Origin: Candidatus Wallbacteria bacterium
Lineage (GTDB): Bacteria; Muiribacteriota; JAQTZZ01
Direction of reading: 5' to 3'
Assembly (NCBI GenBank): GCA_028687545.1
Contig: JAQTZZ010000010.1
Location: 1 to 64,000 of the forward strand
Length of the DNA: 64,000 nt
Part shown: positions 34,890 through 46,628 of the stretch, piece by piece
Numbering within the stretch: position 1 is the first letter of the stretch
Layout: each line of letters starts with the position of its first letter
Translations under genes and position numbers: made by a program
Notes under the pieces: model-generated
What the model saw: only the letters and a program-made list of their open reading frames with translations
The model's database searches: none
Told to the model about the DNA's origin: nothing

Positions 34890-35097
34890 GATAAGTAATC
34901 AACTACAATACCATAATCTATGAGTTTTACTGTATTATGCTCTTCAAGTCCAAATGTCCGATTATAAGAAACCAAACCAGCAGTAGCATAAGCTGGCTCA
35001 CACAGTTTAACGTAAATTTCTTGCCGTTGCGACATATTTGATGTAGAATTTTATCAAACATGCTGAAAGTTTCTTGTTTTTCAAGGGGATCATAAAT

Positions 35098-35634
35098 ATG
35101 ACTGATAAGATTCTGGCAGGGCAGATGAAAGCTTATCTCAGGCACGAGATATCGTGCTCTGATCTGGCGGCCTGGGTTGATCAAGCCTTGAAAGAAAATG
35201 ACATGGAACAGAGGTTTAGCAGACTGTTGAGTGAGTTGGCTGTCAGCATGCTCGAAACAAAAAAGCTGTCTTTCGAAGACTGCGAAAAGCTCTTGCGAAA
35301 AATCGGCTATGAGATCCGACTTGATGTCCGGCTTGGGGCAAAGGAGTGGAAGGAATACTCTCTCAGGGTCGCTGAGAAATGCTGCGACTTTCTGCGCGAA
35401 AAGTACTGCGTGAAAAGAGTCATCCTGTTCGGCTCCCTGGCCAATGGAAATTTCCGGCCGGATTCGGACATCGACCTGCTCGTCGAAGGCCTGCCGCCGC
35501 ATCTTTTCATTAAAGCTTCTGCCGAAGTATCGGACCTTGTCGATGACGTTGAAATAAACCTCGTTCCTTATGAGCGTGCATACGAATCCTTGAAAACTCT
35601 GGCACTTGCCGAAGGAAAGACTCTCTATGGATAA
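35098..35634 (+). CDS. MNT-type nucleotidyltransferase (antitoxin of MNT/HEPN pair)
   Basis: The product has 178 residues from the ATG at 35098 (AAGGGG upstream). The N-terminal 95 residues are helical. The C-terminal MNT domain carries VILFGSLANGNFRPDSDIDLLVEG, with GSxA and the DxD metal-binding pair, and VEINLVPYERA with a third acidic residue. Such enzymes (MntA) AMPylate or neutralise the partner HEPN RNase. The stop overlaps the start of the HEPN-like gene, the usual order for this toxin-antitoxin type. Confidence 0.88.
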   Translation: MTDKILAGQMKAYLRHEISCSDLAAWVDQALKENDMEQRFSRLLSELAVSMLETKKLSFEDCEKLLRKIGYEIRLDVRLGAKEWKEYSLRVAEKCCDFLREKYCVKRVILFGSLANGNFRPDSDIDLLVEGLPPHLFIKASAEVSDLVDDVEINLVPYERAYESLKTLALAEGKTLYG

Positions 35635-36085
35635 TTCAGCCTTTCGAGAATTAATCTATGCCGAGCTTTCCAACCTTACAAGGCTCAGTGAGGAGAGCAA
35701 AGGAATTCTGTCGGGAATTTCGGACTCCCCCGACGTAGCGACTACCCGTGCAGCCGGGAGCATTCTTCACGATTTCTACAATGGAGTGGAGAACATTTTC
35801 AAGAGGATAGCGCAGACAATCGACTGTGAAGTCCCATCAGAGAATCATTGGCACAAAGAACTTCTTGCTCTGATGACCAAACCTACAGACCGAAGAAAGA
35901 ATGCGATTTCAAGCGAACTTTCCTTGAAACTGAAAGATTATCTGAAATTCAGGCACTTGTATCGCAATACTTATGGATTCGACCTGAGCTGGAATGAACT
36001 GACCTCTCTTATCCAAGATCTCGGTAACATCACAGCACAATTCAAGCAGGAGATTGAGGAATTCCTAGGAAATTTGCAGCATTAA
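35627..36085 (+). CDS. HepT-like HEPN-domain protein (toxin partner, altered active site)
   Basis: The product has 152 residues from the ATG at 35627 (AAGGAAAG upstream; 8-base overlap with the MNT gene). It is all-helical, with a conserved N-terminal helix (GSILHDFYNGVENIFKRIA) and HW near residue 82. The family motif near the C-terminus usually reads F-R-H-x-x-R-H-x-Y; here it is FRHLYRNTYGFDLSW, so the His of the RX4H RNase motif is Asn. That may make it a weak or inactive RNase, or shift activity to the neighbouring His. Confidence 0.82.
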   Translation: MDNSAFRELIYAELSNLTRLSEESKGILSGISDSPDVATTRAAGSILHDFYNGVENIFKRIAQTIDCEVPSENHWHKELLALMTKPTDRRKNAISSELSLKLKDYLKFRHLYRNTYGFDLSWNELTSLIQDLGNITAQFKQEIEEFLGNLQH

Positions 36086-36116
36086 TAAATACCCTGAAAA
36101 ATGATTGATTAGGAAC

Positions 36117-36147
36117 TGGATCCCTGCTTTCGCAGGAATGACGGAGA
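36117..36147. repeat. Dispersed hairpin CTGGATCCCTGCTTTCGCAGGAATGACGG
   Basis: CCTGC-TTTC-GCAGG forms the stem within a sequence of the very common type CTGGATyCCyGCTTTCGCrGGAATGACGG found between genes in many bacterial genomes. Its right end supplies GGAG, the likely ribosome site of the DUF2442 gene. Confidence 0.65.
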
Positions 36148-36151
36148 ATAC

Positions 36152-36421
36152 TTGTATCACGAAATCACAGACTTTCGCCTGCTGGACAAATTTAAACTGG
36201 AATTAACCTTTGACAATGGCAAAACCGGAATCGTTGATTTAAGCGGATATGCAAAAAAAGGTGGAGTTTTCAAAAGCTTTGAAGAGATTGAATATTTCCA
36301 GAAAGTCGATCTTAACCGGGAACTGGGCGTGCTCAGTTGGCCAGGTGGAGTGGATATTTCTCCTGAAACTCTTTATCACTTGGCAACCGGAGAACCTCTG
36401 CCCGCCTGGATGGAGAGTTGA
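36152..36421 (+). CDS. DUF2442-type small protein
   Basis: The product has 89 residues with a TTG start after GGAG. The family pattern is clear: LLDKFKLELTFDNGKTGIVDL, GGVFKSFEEIEYFQKV, ELGVLSWPGGVDISPETLY. DUF2442 genes are often next to toxin-antitoxin modules; here it follows the MNT/HEPN pair, separated by a dispersed hairpin. The molecular function is not established. Confidence 0.85.
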   Translation: MYHEITDFRLLDKFKLELTFDNGKTGIVDLSGYAKKGGVFKSFEEIEYFQKVDLNRELGVLSWPGGVDISPETLYHLATGEPLPAWMES

Positions 36422-36883
36422 TTCCGCAATAGCCTACTAACAGGATCAAGTCGTAATTGGGTACGAAATTGGATCCCCTCCACTTTGTTTCAGGGATTAA
36501 GAAGCTGTAATCCTTCGCTGCGCTCAGGATAACATCTTCTAAAAAAACAACCATAACCTGTCATCTCTTTTTTTTCTCCGTTTTAATACTTCTTAGCCGC
36601 TCCCGGATCTGGTGGGGTTGAGAGGGCCGCTCCAAACCGTGGGTAAAGACGCGGGATCTTTCTTAGTCGGAAAACCAATTCTGTTGTTGAACATGTGGTA
36701 AGAACGTACTGTGATCGAAGCAAAATACTTTTTACACCCCGCAGGGGTGTTCAGAGGGGCAGAGTCCCTCTGATTGGAGGGATCGCTAAGGGAGGAAAAA
36801 ATCCTCCCTTAGCCTATATTGCACGCATACCAACGGGGTCAGGTTGCCAGAAACGAAGTCCCCTACGCTGCGCTCGGGGATTA
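36422..36883. repeat. Gene-free spacer packed with hairpin repeats
   Basis: No gene is supported here. Perfect hairpins: 36734-36750 (ACACCCC-GCA-GGGGTGT), 36752-36772 (CAGAGGG/CCCTCTG) and 36785-36813 (12-bp stem, loop AAAAA). Two hairpins share a CGCTGCGCTC loop with different stems: 36510-36530 (ATCC/GGAT) and 36859-36880 (TCCCC/GGGGA). The 36611-36650 stretch is the second copy of the repeat at 28744-28784. It separates the DUF2442 gene from the end of the rRNA operon. Confidence 0.65.
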
Positions 36884-36930
36884 ATTTTCCGTAGTAAAAT
36901 TTTCACTACGTTCAAATTTTAACGGAAAAT
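36884..36930 (-). terminator. Hairpin with GAACGTAGTG loop after the 5S gene
   Basis: On the minus strand ATTTTCCGT...ACGGAAAAT close a structure with inner TAAAATTT/AAATTTTA pairing, 12 bases beyond the 5S 3' end. Position and structure suit a terminator of the rRNA operon. It is related to the hairpin at 25287-25334 by a conserved loop and compensating stem changes. Confidence 0.55.
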
Positions 36931-36941
36931 AAAAAGGAAAT

Positions 36942-37062
36942 GTTCCTGGCAACTACCTACTCTCCCACACAGTTGCCCATGCAGTACCATCGGCTCAAGC
37001 GGGCTTAACTTCTGTGTTCGGAACGGGAACAGGTGTGACCCCGCCGACTTGCCACCAAGAAC
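36942..37062 (-). rRNA. rrf: 5S ribosomal RNA
   Basis: The minus strand carries the standard 5S sequence, with CACACCTGTTCCCGTTCCG, GAACACAGAAGTTAAGC and GGGAGAGTAGG. The terminal stem GTTCTTGG/CCAGGAAC fixes the ends to within a base or two. It is 121 bases, 54 bases downstream of 23S. Confidence 0.95.
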
Positions 37063-37083
37063 ATTTCCTTCTTATCAATGGTT

Positions 37084-37110
37084 GGTCTTTGAAAACTCTT
37101 TCATTCAAGG
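37084..37110 (-). other. 3' arm of the 23S rRNA processing stem
   Basis: This 27-base segment is complementary to 40192-40218 on the other side of 23S: the outer 12 bases (GGTCTTTGAAAA/TTTTCAAAGACC) and the inner 7 (TTCAAGG/CCTTGAA) pair exactly with an internal loop between. Such stems are RNase III sites in precursor 23S. Confidence 0.75.
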
Positions 37111-37116
37111 TACAAT

Positions 37117-41886
<4,770 letters not shown>

Positions 41887-42030
41887 ATATGGAATGAGCT
41901 TGTGACTCATTTTATCCGTTTGCATTTTTACTGAATAAATTCAGTAAAAATACATGTTCGCTGATCGAAAGATCATGTCTTTGACATGACCCACACTTAG
42001 CATGACACTTACCAATTTTCAAACACCGTG
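41887..42030 (-). other. 16S leader: processing stem, hairpins and boxA-like site
   Basis: 41990-42018 is complementary to 40232-40257 beyond the 16S 3' end (AAATTGG.AAGTGTCAT.CTAAGTG), forming the 16S maturation stem. Between lie perfect hairpins TTTTTACTGAA/TTCAGTAAAAA (41925-41950) and TCATGTC/GACATGA. At 42012-42030 the minus strand reads CACGGTGTTTGAAAATTGG, closely matching the spacer copy ACGGTCTTTGAAAATTC, as expected for boxA antitermination signals. Confidence 0.7.
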
Positions 42031-42082
42031 ATCCGTTTGGTTACCCTGCTGAAAAGTCTTTCATTTTCAGTCAGTACGGATT

Positions 42083-42112
42083 ATTTTAATCTTGCGATTA
42101 AAAACCTGTCAA
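42083..42112 (-). promoter_or_regulatory. rRNA promoter P3 (nearest to 16S)
   Basis: On the minus strand, a perfect TTGACA (42107-42112), an 18-base spacer and TAAAAT (42083-42088). It lies about 200 bases before 16S. Confidence 0.65.
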
Positions 42113-42177
42113 TTACTTTTCTGCTTTTTTTGCGACTTTGACCGTCTGAAGTGTTTTTCAACTTTGACGTGGTGTTT

Positions 42178-42206
42178 ATTTTCTCTTATCGCATTCAAGC
42201 TGTCAA
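42178..42206 (-). promoter_or_regulatory. rRNA promoter P2
   Basis: On the minus strand, a perfect TTGACA (42201-42206), a 17-base spacer and GAAAAT (42178-42183). Its -35 is 94 bases upstream of that of P3. An AAGGTCACGGGTC box (42227-42239) lies 20 bases upstream. Confidence 0.6.
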
Positions 42207-42273
42207 TTCTTTATATTTTTTTCTTTGACCCGTGACCTTCAAAAATGTCTTTCAACTCATGAAGGTGCATTTT

Positions 42274-42302
42274 ATTATCGCAGTCTGCGATTTCAGTGTC
42301 AA
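42274..42302 (-). promoter_or_regulatory. rRNA promoter P1 (farthest from 16S)
   Basis: On the minus strand, a perfect TTGACA (42297-42302), a 17-base spacer and GATAAT (42274-42279). Its -35 is 96 bases upstream of that of P2. A second AAGGTCACGGGTC box (42327-42339) lies 24 bases upstream, exactly 100 bases from the first box. The -10 is the best of the three. Confidence 0.7.
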
Positions 42303-42354
42303 ATACTTTTTTTTTATTATTTATCCGACCCGTGACCTTGACTGAGGAAAACAG

Positions 42355-42470
42355 ATCGCCTGGCTTTCTTGGAAGCCGTTGAGCCGAGCATTGCAGGGCT
42401 TTACGGATTCTTAGTCCCGCAGAAAGCGGGGAACGGGGTTTGCGAACCCTCTGTATGTTTCCAGTATCTT
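42355..42470. other. Possible structured element with tandem hairpins
   Basis: CCCGC-AGAAA-GCGGG (about 42416-42431) and GGGTT-TGCG-AACCC (about 42436-42450) form two adjacent perfect hairpins after a GC-rich stretch with GGCTTTCTTGGAAGCC-type pairing. I could not match it to any known riboswitch. It lies between the rRNA promoters and the methyltransferase gene and could belong to either. Confidence 0.35.
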
Positions 42471-42620
42471 ACTATCCAAGGCCTGTGTCAATAATATTTG
42501 CGACCTGTGACCTGAGGTGGTGAATGGTGAATGGATGTAATGGCGCTGCTCCACTGCACACTTTCTTTTGATATCATATCTATATTGATAACCTCAATCT
42601 TCAATTTAAAGGAACTCAGC

Positions 42621-43286
42621 ATGCAGCAATGGAATCAGATTTTCAAGAAAGACGGGAAGGTTTTCACCAAAATCCAGGAGGACATGCCGAGTCTGGCCAG
42701 GCTGTTTAAAAAAAGCGGCTTGAAGCGAATCCTGGACCTGGGCAGCGGGTCAGGCAGGCATGTGGTTTATCTTGCGTCCAAAGGTTTTGAACTGCACGGC
42801 CTGGATATCGCTGATTCCGGGCATGCCATCAGCAGGGAATGGCTGAAGCGGAAAAATCTTCAGGCTGAGCTTGCAATCGGCTCCATTTATGAGAAATTCC
42901 CCTATTGCGACGGATTTTTCGATGCAGTCATCTCCACTCAAGTCATCCATCATCAGAAAATCGAGAACATCAGGAAAGCAATCAACGAGATAGAGCGCGT
43001 GCTCAGGCCTGGAGGCTTTGTATTCATCACAGTCATGAAGCGCAACTGGTTCAAACTCTGGCCCAGGATGCAGATGATCAAACGCAGAGACAGGAAACTC
43101 ACTGATTTCAAGGTGATTGCTGAGCGTACCTTTGTATTCACTGAGGGCGGCGAAAAAGGACTTCCTCATTATATTTTCAATAAAGATATATTGAAGAGAG
43201 AGTTCAAATCATTCGACATCCAGTGGATCAAAGTCGACTCTGAGCGGCGGAACTACTGCCTGCTGGCCAGGAAAAAGTGCCTGTAA
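42621..43286 (+). CDS. Class I SAM-dependent methyltransferase
   Basis: The product has 221 residues from the ATG at 42621 (AAAGGAACT upstream); an earlier in-frame start adds 30 unlikely residues. SAM-binding motif I is ILDLGSGSGRHVVYLA and the acidic end of strand 2 is ELHGLDIAD. Motif IV is FDAVISTQVIHHQ and the post-motif is RVLRPGGFVFITVMKR. It belongs to the Methyltransf_11/25 group, with unknown substrate; no neighbour suggests one. It is transcribed divergently from the rRNA operon. Confidence 0.9.
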   Translation: MQQWNQIFKKDGKVFTKIQEDMPSLARLFKKSGLKRILDLGSGSGRHVVYLASKGFELHGLDIADSGHAISREWLKRKNLQAELAIGSIYEKFPYCDGFFDAVISTQVIHHQKIENIRKAINEIERVLRPGGFVFITVMKRNWFKLWPRMQMIKRRDRKLTDFKVIAERTFVFTEGGEKGLPHYIFNKDILKREFKSFDIQWIKVDSERRNYCLLARKKCL

Positions 43287-43358
43287 GGGTTTTCCACATC
43301 GTGATAATTTTTTTGAACAAAGCGCAGATTTCCGCGTTTATATATCAGGGAGCAGAAA

Positions 43359-43880
43359 ATGGATGACAAGACGATAAAACAGACTGCCCTGAAAAACCGC
43401 GACGAGGCTTTTAAAATGCTGTTCGACCTCTATTTTGACAGGATCACGCGCTACTGCCTGCATCTTACCGGTGAGCCGGACGAGAGCTTTGACATCGCCC
43501 AGGAAGTCCTGATCAAGGCCAGCCTGGAAGAAGCGCTGTATTCGGACGGTTTTCAGATCAGGGCCTGGCTCTACCGCGTGGCCAGGAACGCCTGTCTCAG
43601 CTATTTCCGGGAACTGAAGAAGAAATTCCGGTTCCTGAATATGTACAGGGTCGAAGAGTCTAATTCTGAAACAATTGAGCGGAACCTGGAATACGAACGG
43701 ATCAACAGGCTGCTCTCGAAAATCCCGCCCAAATTCCGCAACGTGCTGTACCTGAGGTTTTATGAGGATATGAGCTATGAGGAAATCGCAGAAGTCGAGA
43801 AAATCCCGGTCGGTTCAGTGAAATCAAGGCTTTCCTTCGCCAAGGAATATCTTGCAGAGGTGCTGAAAAATGAGCAGTGA
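43359..43880 (+). CDS. ECF-type RNA polymerase sigma factor
   Basis: The product has 173 residues with GGGAGCAG before the ATG. Region 2 is at residues about 14-80 (AFKMLFDLYFDRITRYCLHL, ESFDIAQEVLIKA, IRAWLYRVARNACLSYFR). Region 4 is at about 115-170 (LSKIPPKFRNVLYLRFYEDMS, YEEIAEVEKIPVGSVKSRL), the DNA-binding helix-turn-helix. Region 3 is absent, as in ECF factors. The 3' end overlaps the next gene by 11 bases; that gene encodes a small two-helix membrane protein in the position of an anti-sigma factor. Confidence 0.95.
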   Translation: MDDKTIKQTALKNRDEAFKMLFDLYFDRITRYCLHLTGEPDESFDIAQEVLIKASLEEALYSDGFQIRAWLYRVARNACLSYFRELKKKFRFLNMYRVEESNSETIERNLEYERINRLLSKIPPKFRNVLYLRFYEDMSYEEIAEVEKIPVGSVKSRLSFAKEYLAEVLKNEQ

Positions 43881-44262
43881 AAAAACTTATACTGCGCTGC
43901 GTAAGAATCAGCCGGCAGTCAGGAAAGGCCCGGAACTTGCCTGCCGGCTGCTGGCTCAAGCCGGAAGGATCAGCAGATACCGCAGAATGTTCTGGCTGCT
44001 GATCGCCCTGATTTCGGCAGCGGCGCTTGCCGCCGCATACAATGGAAGTGTTTTTACGCTTGAAGTCCCCTCGAACGTCTCCCTTGGGCCCGAAACGGCC
44101 TTCTCAGCCGACCCGTCGCTTGCCCTGTACGCACCTGTCAGAGTCAACTATTTCTGGCAGGTGGCCCGGGCGGCTTTTTACCAGGCGCTTTTCGTCCTGA
44201 TGCTGGTAATTATTTTCACAGAGTTCAAGAACCGGTTTGCGATAAAAATGCACTTCGCCTAG
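43870..44262 (+). CDS. Small two-TM membrane protein, possible anti-sigma factor
   Basis: The product has 130 residues. A basic N-terminal cytoplasmic part of about 37 residues (RKNQPAVRKGPELACRLL) precedes TM1 (MFWLLIALISAAALAAAY). A periplasmic loop of about 40 residues follows, then TM2 (FYQALFVLMLVIIFTEF). The zinc-binding HxxxCxxC of ZAS anti-sigma factors is absent. Its coupling to the ECF gene (11-base overlap) is the only argument for an anti-sigma role. Confidence 0.65.
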   Translation: MSSEKTYTALRKNQPAVRKGPELACRLLAQAGRISRYRRMFWLLIALISAAALAAAYNGSVFTLEVPSNVSLGPETAFSADPSLALYAPVRVNYFWQVARAAFYQALFVLMLVIIFTEFKNRFAIKMHFA

Positions 44263-44291
44263 GCCTGGCGGGGTAAAAGCTGGAGGATGCC

Positions 44292-45542
44292 ATGAAACTC
44301 AAGACCATCGCCCGCGTATTCGTTCTCTCCTTCCTGATTTTGCTGCTGGCAGGGTTCTGCTTTCATAAACTGATGCTGGAGAAGCTCCTGCAGGGGCTCG
44401 AAAAAGGTACGATCGATCCTGGAAAAGAGAGCAGACTGCAGGTGGCTGATTTCATGTACAACTCAGAACAGAAGGATTTCGCAGCCAGGCTTTACGAAGC
44501 AGGACAGATTCTCATCAGGGCAGTGCCCAGCCCTGACCGGGCTTTTAACGATTACATGGAAGACAGTGCGAAAGGGCTGGCTCATTTTGAAAGCGCGGAG
44601 ATCAGGGATACACTGAGCAGCCTTGCGGAACTGATCAGTTCTGACGGCAAGTACATTGCGCGCGTCCTGAGAGGCGGAACCGACGTATTCCCTCCCGGGC
44701 CGCATTTGTTTACCGCCACCCGGCTGAGTGCCAAGGCTTTCTCGGTCTATGCCGCCTGGCTGTTCTCGCAGGGCCGGCCGGCAGAAGCGGTGGGCATGTT
44801 GCAAAGAGCGCTGTTCACAGGGCTGGCGGTTTCAAGAGGGCAGGGTGGAGAAAACAGCCTGATCAGCGGGATGATTGGACAGGCGATAGTTTCGATTGTC
44901 TACAGGCCTCTATCCGATTATCTCTGTGATGGAAAAAATTCCCTTTCCGACGACCTGCGGCAGTCAATGATTGAACTCCTGACCATGCAGGAAAACTACC
45001 AGCTTTCCTTTGAGGAATATCTCAGGGCAGAACAGGAAATCGGGGTTAAGTACTTTGAAGGTTTGTACAGGCAGTACCCTGTCACCATGTATATTTACGA
45101 GAAAATCTACCGTTACGGCGAATGTTCGGAAGATACTTTCGTGTCAGTGACGAAGCGGGGTATGAGAGCAGAACAGAATGGTGATCTGATAAAAAAACCG
45201 GACGAGTTTGGAAAAGCCCTTGATAATTTCGTGAACGGCAATCTCTTCATCACCCCGTGGCTGATCAATTTTCCCAAAGCAAGCATCAAGTTCAAAACCA
45301 ACAAGGCACTCGGAAGAGCCATCCGCTCGGCTCTGACCGGAGTCATCGAAGAAGATCCCTTTTCCCCGGGCCAGAAACTCAAAGTGCTGCGCAGCGGTGG
45401 AACAGTCGAGATTTACTCGGTGGGCCCGGACTTGAAGGATGACGGAGGCGATGTTGTCAAGCGTTCAGAATGGAACACGAATTTTCAGGCCAAAGATATC
45501 GGATATCAGTTCCCGGAAAAGAACTGTAAGCTGCATGATTGA
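44292..45542 (+). CDS. Membrane-anchored protein of unknown function in ECF operon
   Basis: The product has 416 residues. An N-terminal anchor (VFVLSFLILLLAGFCFHKL) is followed by a long, largely helical extracytoplasmic part (LSAKAFSVYAAWLFSQGRPAEAVGMLQRAL). A short C-terminal module (about 355-400) reads DPFSPGQKLKVLRSGG, IYSVGPDLKDDGGD, a motif common in planctomycete and related secreted proteins. GGAGG lies before the ATG. It is the third gene of the ECF unit and is followed by a clear terminator, so it is probably a sensor-side or target gene of the sigma factor (inference). Confidence 0.7.
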   Translation: MKLKTIARVFVLSFLILLLAGFCFHKLMLEKLLQGLEKGTIDPGKESRLQVADFMYNSEQKDFAARLYEAGQILIRAVPSPDRAFNDYMEDSAKGLAHFESAEIRDTLSSLAELISSDGKYIARVLRGGTDVFPPGPHLFTATRLSAKAFSVYAAWLFSQGRPAEAVGMLQRALFTGLAVSRGQGGENSLISGMIGQAIVSIVYRPLSDYLCDGKNSLSDDLRQSMIELLTMQENYQLSFEEYLRAEQEIGVKYFEGLYRQYPVTMYIYEKIYRYGECSEDTFVSVTKRGMRAEQNGDLIKKPDEFGKALDNFVNGNLFITPWLINFPKASIKFKTNKALGRAIRSALTGVIEEDPFSPGQKLKVLRSGGTVEIYSVGPDLKDDGGDVVKRSEWNTNFQAKDIGYQFPEKNCKLHD

Positions 45543-45554
45543 TTGGAGCAGATC

Positions 45555-45585
45555 GAAAAGGCCGCCACGACCGGACGGCCTTTTC
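45555..45585 (+). terminator. Rho-independent terminator of the ECF operon
   Basis: GAAAAGGCCG (45555-45564) and CGGCCTTTTC (45576-45585) form a perfect 10-bp stem with an 11-base loop, ending in TTTTC. It lies 13 bases after the stop codon of the third gene. Confidence 0.85.
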
Positions 45586-45698
45586 TGTTATGTTTCGCCG
45601 TGCGCTTTTCAGTGAAGCAGCTGTCATACTGGGGATTCTTCTGCTCCAGAAGATCATCTTCGAACTTGATTTCAGGTGTTTTCACTGGAAATTAACCA

Positions 45699-46541
45699 TC
45701 AGAAGTTTGGCATCAGATTTTTCCAGCGCTCGATGATGAAGGGGATGCATTTCGCGAACGAGATGCCCATCGCAATTCCTACTAAGATCAGGACTATGAA
45801 GAATTCCACGAATTTCCGGTTGGCGACCGGCAGAGCGTGCAGCACTGGCAGCAGCCCTGTCCTGAAGTCCTCGGCCAGATTTTCCCGGAAATCCGCAATG
45901 TTCCGACTCTGCAGCAGAATAAAGACAAGCAGGAAAAGCAGCAGCACGACCGAGACATACGCAGGATACTTCACTGCTTCAGGCGCGAACAGGAAACAGC
46001 CGAAAGTGACTGCCAGCATGAACAGCAGTGCGCAGAAACTGCAGATTCCGGAATAGAAATAAAACTTCATCAGTCCGGTTTTCAGGCCTTCCACAGTCAT
46101 CGCATCCGCGGACTTCACTGGTCCGGCAGTGGAAATTGAACTCGCTGACAGCAGTGATACCAAGGATTTGAAGTCAGAATAGGAGTATTTTCCGGAAAAG
46201 GTTTTCCAACGAATCTCAAGCATTCCGTCTGAACAGGCTTTGAGTTCCCCTTTATTCTTCAGATCAGAGCAGAGAGTCAGGGAACTTTTGACCATGTTCT
46301 TCACTATCCGCTCCAGAGTTGAGCGTTCCAGCTTCTTCTCAGCGTCTGAGATAAGTTTCAGGAATTCTGCGAATTCCAAGGAAGTCAGCGTGATGTGCTG
46401 AGGGATTCCGCTCACCTTCCATGAAAAGATGAAAACATTGTCCCTGCGGTTCAGTTCGAAAGGAATTTTACCAGTTTCCGTGCTCACAGATTCTAAATAT
46501 ATATGAAAGTGACGGCTCTGTATAGGCTGCGGTGAATCCAC
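45699..46541 (-). CDS. Three-TM membrane protein, unknown function
   Basis: The product has up to 280 residues; the GTG at 46541 has no good ribosome site, so the true start may be slightly downstream. The first 150 residues are soluble, with alternating strand and helix pattern (VFIFSWKVSG, EFAEFLKLISDAEKK). Three hydrophobic segments follow at about 160-187 (GICSFCALLFMLAVTFGC), 192-210 (VSVVLLLFLLVFILL) and 247-265 (FFIVLILVGIAMGISF). I do not recognise a family. It converges with the ECF operon and diverges from the FTCD gene. Confidence 0.7.
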   Translation of the reverse strand: MDSPQPIQSRHFHIYLESVSTETGKIPFELNRRDNVFIFSWKVSGIPQHITLTSLEFAEFLKLISDAEKKLERSTLERIVKNMVKSSLTLCSDLKNKGELKACSDGMLEIRWKTFSGKYSYSDFKSLVSLLSASSISTAGPVKSADAMTVEGLKTGLMKFYFYSGICSFCALLFMLAVTFGCFLFAPEAVKYPAYVSVVLLLFLLVFILLQSRNIADFRENLAEDFRTGLLPVLHALPVANRKFVEFFIVLILVGIAMGISFAKCIPFIIERWKNLMPNF

Positions 46542-46628
46542 AGCCGGGCTGGGCTTTTAATTATCGAAGATTCCCGTTATCCTTATCAATTAATCTGATT
46601 TATTATTTTCTACTTGCCGGGGGAGAGC

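Noticed and set aside
34787-35035. 82-codon minus-strand frame
   Set aside because: It runs through the REP-like palindrome and has no ribosome site; the first 45 residues look protein-like but match nothing I know.
36695-36922. 75-codon frame in the hairpin island
   Set aside because: It is composed of consecutive palindromes and has no start signal.
42355-42470. c-di-AMP, c-di-GMP or other riboswitch, SRP RNA or 6S RNA
   Set aside because: Conserved core sequences of these RNAs could not be found, so only a generic structured element is reported.
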